From NCBI GenBank assembly GCA_027493945.1, contig JAOSJU010000001.1:992001-1056000 (forward strand): DNA of 64,000 bases, written 5' to 3'. A program made the translations under genes and the position numbers. The notes beneath the pieces are model-generated. The model worked only from the letters and a program-made list of their open reading frames with translations. It did no database searches and was not told where the DNA came from. Below, in pieces: positions 60,003 through 64,000 of the stretch. The stretch comes from Burkholderiaceae bacterium (GTDB taxonomy: Bacteria; Pseudomonadota; Gammaproteobacteria; Burkholderiales; Burkholderiaceae_E). Numbering within the stretch: position 1 is the first letter of the stretch; each line of letters opens with the position of its first letter.

Positions 60003-60613
60003 GGTCGTTCCTCTGTCGAAACACGGGAATCCTGGTCGCGGGCGGGCACCTGGCCGGGTCGGTACCAGATCGGAAAATAGCGCTCGACCACCGGGCCGTC
60101 GCTGCGCCACGCGTGGCAGCGATCGATCGTGAACGGCCGGTGCGGCTTGCCGCCTTCGCGTTCGAGCTGCTCGCGGCGTCGCCACTCCTCGCCCGACATC
60201 GCCTGCACCGCCGCGGTCGGCAGCAGCTGCGCCAGTTCGCTCATGTGCGTGCAGCCGGCGACGCTGCCCAGCCGCTCGCGCACGCCCGCGCGAAAGCCGC
60301 GCAGCAGGTTCAGCCCCACCAGGCGCCGATAGTCGGGTGCGACGAGCTCGCAGACGCCGCGATACGGCACCGCGTCGGACACCGCGACGACGTCGATCAC
60401 ATCGTAGGCGTCGTCGATCGTGACCCGCAGCCGCATCAGGTGCACCGGCTCGCCGGCCGGGCGCACGCCGCTGTGCAGCGGCGTGTCGTGCGGCTTCACG
60501 CCGACCAGTTCGGCTTCGAGATCCCAGGCGCCGTCGGCGCGCCGGAATGCGTCGACGCGCACCGATCGCGTGTGCATCGGCGTGCGCGGGCAATCGGGCG
60601 GGGGCAGCGGCAT
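59999..60613 (-). CDS. DUF2889 protein
   Basis: A 204-aa protein of DUF2889 type. Pattern: [118 protein letters not shown]. In betaproteobacteria it lies between recX and sucC. Function unknown to me. Start at the most distal ATG with full homology. Confidence 0.82.
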   Translation of the reverse strand: MPLPPPDCPRTPMHTRSVRVDAFRRADGAWDLEAELVGVKPHDTPLHSGVRPAGEPVHLMRLRVTIDDAYDVIDVVAVSDAVPYRGVCELVAPDYRRLVGLNLLRGFRAGVRERLGSVAGCTHMSELAQLLPTAAVQAMSGEEWRRREQLEREGGKPHRPFTIDRCHAWRSDGPVVERYFPIWYRPGQVPARDQDSRVSTEERP

Positions 60614-60786
60614 GCTTGCGGGAAGCGGTCGGCGAGTCTGGCGGCCACGACAGCGGCCATGGGCGCCCACGGGCGGAAAGCGGTGGAGTTTAACATGCGC
60701 CCCCGTCGCGATGCTGCGACGCGGCATACCGAAATCGGGGGAATCGGCCGCGGATCGGCCTTGCTGTGGTTCGGCCTTCTTGCGGT
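60614..60786. other. Intergenic spacer between DUF2889 and recX
   Basis: No gene or clear site seen; 173 bp that should contain the promoter for the DUF2889-sucCD unit. Confidence 0.3.
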
Positions 60787-61238
60787 TCAGCTTTCGTCAT
60801 CGCGCGCCGCGCCGAGCACGCGGCGCACCGTCTCGGCGGAGAATCCGCGGGCGAGCAAAAAGCGGGACTGGCGCGCGCGATCGGCCGGCGACTCGGGCGG
60901 TGCCTTGAAGCGGCGCTGCCAGACCGCGCGGGCACGCTCGAGCTCGGTGCGTTCGAGGGCGGCGACATGCGCCTGCACCAGCGTTTCGTCGAGCCCGTGC
61001 GTGCGCATTTCGTGGCGAATCGTGGCCACGCCGAAGCGTTCGGCGCGCCGGTGCACGAGCGACTCGGCGAAGCGCTCGTTCGACAGTAGCCGCGCCGCGG
61101 CTAGCTCGTCGAGCAGCGCATCGAGCTGCGCGGCGCTGTCGGCGTGCGCGGCAAGCTTGCGGGCGAGCTCGGCGCGGCTGTGCTCGCGCCGCGCGAGCAG
61201 GCGCAGCGCGCGCGCCTTCAGCGACGCGCCGCCGGGTT

Positions 61239-61242
<4 letters not shown>
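60787..61242 (-). CDS. recX: RecA regulator RecX
   Basis: A protein of about 151 aa that modulates RecA filaments. Three-helix repeats visible: [60 protein letters not shown] and [28 protein letters not shown]. No ATG occurs in frame before the conserved start. A CTG overlapping the recA stop gives the correct start [12 protein letters not shown]. Either CTG is used or an ATG has been misread. Translation is coupled to recA. Confidence 0.85.
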
Positions 61243-62298
<1,056 letters not shown>

Positions 62299-62350
62299 GG
62301 CTGGCCTTGTCCGGTTGCAGGGAGGTGGTCCGGATTATGGCACAGCACTA

Positions 62351-62366
62351 CTGTATAAACAATCAG
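62351..62366. promoter_or_regulatory. LexA (SOS) box upstream of recA
   Basis: CTG, then the 10-bp core TATAAACAAT, then CAG: a perfect CTG-N10-CAG operator with an AT-rich core. It lies 53 bp upstream of the recA start and overlaps the cinA stop codon (62363-62365). The spacing fits LexA repression of recA. Confidence 0.8.
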
Positions 62367-62917
62367 CTGTTGGTCTTAGGCCCGTCGTCGCCCGCGGCGG
62401 CATCGACCCGGGCCGGCAGCAGCCGGTGCGCGCCGCGCAGCGCGTGCAGCGCGGCCGCGCGCCGCACCGCCGCCCGGTCGCCGGCGAACTGCCGCGTCTC
62501 GGTCACCGGCGCCGCGTCGATCGCCGCCCAGCCGAAGCAGACCGTGCCCACCGGCTTGCCCGGCGTCGCGCCGCTCGGCCCGGCGATACCGGTGACCGCC
62601 AGCGCGAGTTGCGCGCGGCTGCGCGTGAGCGCGCCGTCGGCCATCTGCGCCGCGACCGCCTCGCTGACCGCGCCCGCGGCGGCCAGCGTCTCGGCCGACA
62701 CGCCGAGCAGGCCGACCTTCGCCTGGTCGCTGTAGGTGACGAAGCCGCGCTCGAACCACTGGCTGGCCCCGCCCGACTCGGTGAGCGCGCGGGCGATCGC
62801 GCCGCCGGTGCAGGACTCGGCGGTGGCCACCATCCAGCCGCAGACGCGCAGCGCGTGGCCGAGCGCGACGGCGGCGTCGACGACCTCGGGCAGGCGATCG
62901 GCGTCATCGGTCGTCAT
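62363..62917 (-). CDS. cinA: CinA C-terminal-domain protein, nicotinamide-nucleotide amidase (PncC-like)
   Basis: A 184-aa protein with only the CinA amidase domain; the N-terminal pyrophosphatase domain is absent. Core strings: GWMVATAESCTGGAIARALTESGGASQWFERGFVTYSDQAKVGLLGVS, MADGALTRSRAQLALAVTGIAGPSGATPGKPVGTVCFGW. It removes the amide from NMN to give NaMN in related PncC enzymes. GGAGG lies just before the ATG. 26 bp after pgpA. Confidence 0.88.
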   Translation of the reverse strand: MTTDDADRLPEVVDAAVALGHALRVCGWMVATAESCTGGAIARALTESGGASQWFERGFVTYSDQAKVGLLGVSAETLAAAGAVSEAVAAQMADGALTRSRAQLALAVTGIAGPSGATPGKPVGTVCFGWAAIDAAPVTETRQFAGDRAAVRRAAALHALRGAHRLLPARVDAAAGDDGPKTNS

Positions 62918-62943
62918 GGCATGCCTCCTCCCCGGCGGCGCCG

Positions 62944-63465
62944 TCAGCGCTGCCACAGTGCCATCAGCAGCAGCGTGTAGAACGCCGCCAGCAGGTCGTC
63001 GAACATTACGCCGAAACCGCTCTTCAGCTTCGCGTCGAAATGGCGTATCGGCGGCGGCTTGACGATGTCGAAGAAGCGGAACAGCACGAATGCGGCGAAC
63101 TGCGCGGCCGTGGTCGCCGGCACGAACAGCAGCACCAGCCAGAACGCGACGATCTCGTCCCAGACGATCGATCCGTGATCGGCCACGCCGAGGTCGCGCG
63201 CGGTCTTGCCGCAGGCCCAGATGCCGACGGCGGCACCCGCCGCGATGACCGCCGCCCAGGCGGGCCGCCCGAGCCAGCGGTCGAGCACGACGAAGGCGAG
63301 CCAGGCCCACAGCGTGCCCACGGTGCCCGGCGCCCACGGCGACAGGCCGCTGCCGAAGCCGAACGCGATCAGCCGCGACAGGCGCTGGCGCATGAAGCGC
63401 GAATCGGCGCGCACCGGGGCTGGCGCCGGCACCGGCGCGCGCTCAGGCGAAGTGGTCGAAGCCAT
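62944..63465 (-). CDS. pgpA: Phosphatidylglycerophosphatase A
   Basis: A 173-aa membrane phosphatase that makes phosphatidylglycerol. Motifs: AFGFGSGLSPWAPGTVGTLWAWL, DHGSIVWDEIVAFWLVLLFVP, FFDIVKPPPIRHFDAKLKSGFGVMFDDLLAAF. The gene overlaps the thiL stop by about 22 bp. An ATG at 63471 is an alternative start. Confidence 0.88.
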   Translation of the reverse strand: MASTTSPERAPVPAPAPVRADSRFMRQRLSRLIAFGFGSGLSPWAPGTVGTLWAWLAFVVLDRWLGRPAWAAVIAAGAAVGIWACGKTARDLGVADHGSIVWDEIVAFWLVLLFVPATTAAQFAAFVLFRFFDIVKPPPIRHFDAKLKSGFGVMFDDLLAAFYTLLLMALWQR

Positions 63466-64000
63466 GTCCATCGACGGTGAGCGGCCGGCCGCGGGCGTCG
63501 TGAAGGTGCAGCCCCTCGCCGGCCACGATGCGGCCGATGCGCGCGAGCGGCAATCCGAGACGGCCACCGATCGCCTCGATCGCGCTGCGGTTCTCCGCGG
63601 CGGCGGTGAACAGCAGTTCGTAGTCGTCCCCGCCGGCCAGCGCGAGACGGCGGCGCAGCGGCTCGGGAAGGCCGTCCAGGCTCGGGGCTACCGGCACCGC
63701 GCTCCAGTCGATCTCGGCGCCGACGCGCGAGCGATCGAGGATGTGGCCGAGGTCGCCGACCAGGCCGTCGGACAGGTCGATGGCGGCGCGTGCGAGGTGG
63801 CGCAGCGAGAGGCCCAGCGCCACGCGCGGCTCGGGGCGGTCGAGCCGCATGCGCGCGGGGGTCGCCGGGCGGACGCGGCCTGCCCTCGCCGGATTCGTGC
63901 ACCGCCAGCGCCGCCGCGCCCAGCGTGCCCGACACCCAGAGGTCGTCGTCGGGCTGCGCCGCGTCGCGGCGCAGCGCCGCCTCGGGTGGCACGTCGCCGA
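63443..64000 (-). CDS. thiL: Thiamine-monophosphate kinase, C-terminal part (5' end outside window, one frameshift)
   Basis: ThiL phosphorylates thiamine phosphate to the diphosphate. The visible part has DLWVSGTLGAAALAV, then LARAAIDLSDGLVGDLGHILDRSRVGAEIDW (substrate-binding) and LALAGGDDYELLFTAAAEN. The first ATP-binding region is outside the window. A frameshift lies near 63866-63890; the exact base is unclear. The recA-cinA-pgpA-thiL order is typical of betaproteobacteria. Confidence 0.85.
   Translation of the reverse strand, partial: SATCHPRRRCAATRRSPTTTSGCRARWARRRWRCTNPARAGRVRPATPARMRLDRPEPRVALGLSLRHLARAAIDLSDGLVGDLGHILDRSRVGAEIDWSAVPVAPSLDGLPEPLRRRLALAGGDDYELLFTAAAENRSAIEAIGGRLGLPLARIGRIVAGEGLHLHDARGRPLTVDGHGFDHFA

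Overview
The window is GC-rich (about two thirds G+C), densely coded chromosomal DNA from a betaproteobacterium, most likely of the order Burkholderiales. The main reason is gene order. One minus-strand block reads thiL-pgpA-cinA-recA-recX-(DUF2889)-sucC-sucD-terC, with pilA further on, and another reads rubredoxin-pilGHIJ-chpA-yqgE-ruvX-pyrR-pyrB-pyrX. Both are familiar from that group. I see no rRNA, tRNA or CRISPR array.

Layout. (1) 1-11.1 kb, plus strand: a surface-polysaccharide operon with a partial asparagine synthetase, a Wzm/Wzt-type ABC exporter, three SAM methyltransferases, three GT4-type glycosyltransferases and a sugar-nucleotide epimerase. (2) 11.1-15.4 kb, minus strand: an SxtJ-like protein, a DUF5989 peptide, a NodU/TobZ-type carbamoyltransferase and a membrane-anchored SGNH protein, a likely polysaccharide-decoration cassette. 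(3) 15.6-20.5 kb: three toxin-antitoxin pairs, an Ogt-type DNA repair protein and an exported protein, lying between a decayed fragment of fpr and the intact fpr gene. (4) 20.6-33.2 kb: a taurine/sulfonate dissimilation region with an IclR regulator, TRAP transporter, probable taurine dehydrogenase TauXY, Xsc and Pta. A CobS/CobT-like AAA+/VWA pair is divergent from xsc. (5) 33.3-37.7 kb: VapBC, ApaH, UDP-glucose dehydrogenase, UDP-glucuronate epimerase and a MazEF-like pair. (6) 37.8-52.9 kb: a large nested inverted repeat, pyrimidine genes with an apparently non-catalytic dihydroorotase, and the Pil-Chp twitching chemosensory operon, followed by thiE (plus strand) and pilA. (7) 53.7-57.1 kb: a two-FHA protein, a CHASE2 adenylate cyclase and an MBL-fold cyclic-nucleotide phosphodiesterase in one operon. 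(8) 57.2-64 kb: terC, sucDC, DUF2889, recX, recA with a LexA box, cinA, pgpA and thiL (cut by the window edge).

How the parts fit. Regions 1, 2 and the ugd/epimerase pair in region 5 can make, decorate and export a surface polysaccharide. Region 4 would import taurine, oxidise it to sulfoacetaldehyde, cleave that to acetyl phosphate and sulfite, and pass the acetyl group to CoA for the TCA cycle. The pil/chp genes with pilA form a twitching-motility block, and the nearby cAMP module may feed it.

Sequence quality matters here. About two dozen genes, including recA, sucC and pyrB, are interrupted by single-base frameshifts. In 13 cases the frame is restored by reading the site as CCWGG. Most of the rest are one-base losses in G/C runs. 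This looks like a systematic read error, perhaps at methylated Dcm-like sites, so I annotate these genes as probably intact. One tract inside terC (about 57525-57680) is corrupted and cannot be repaired by inspection.
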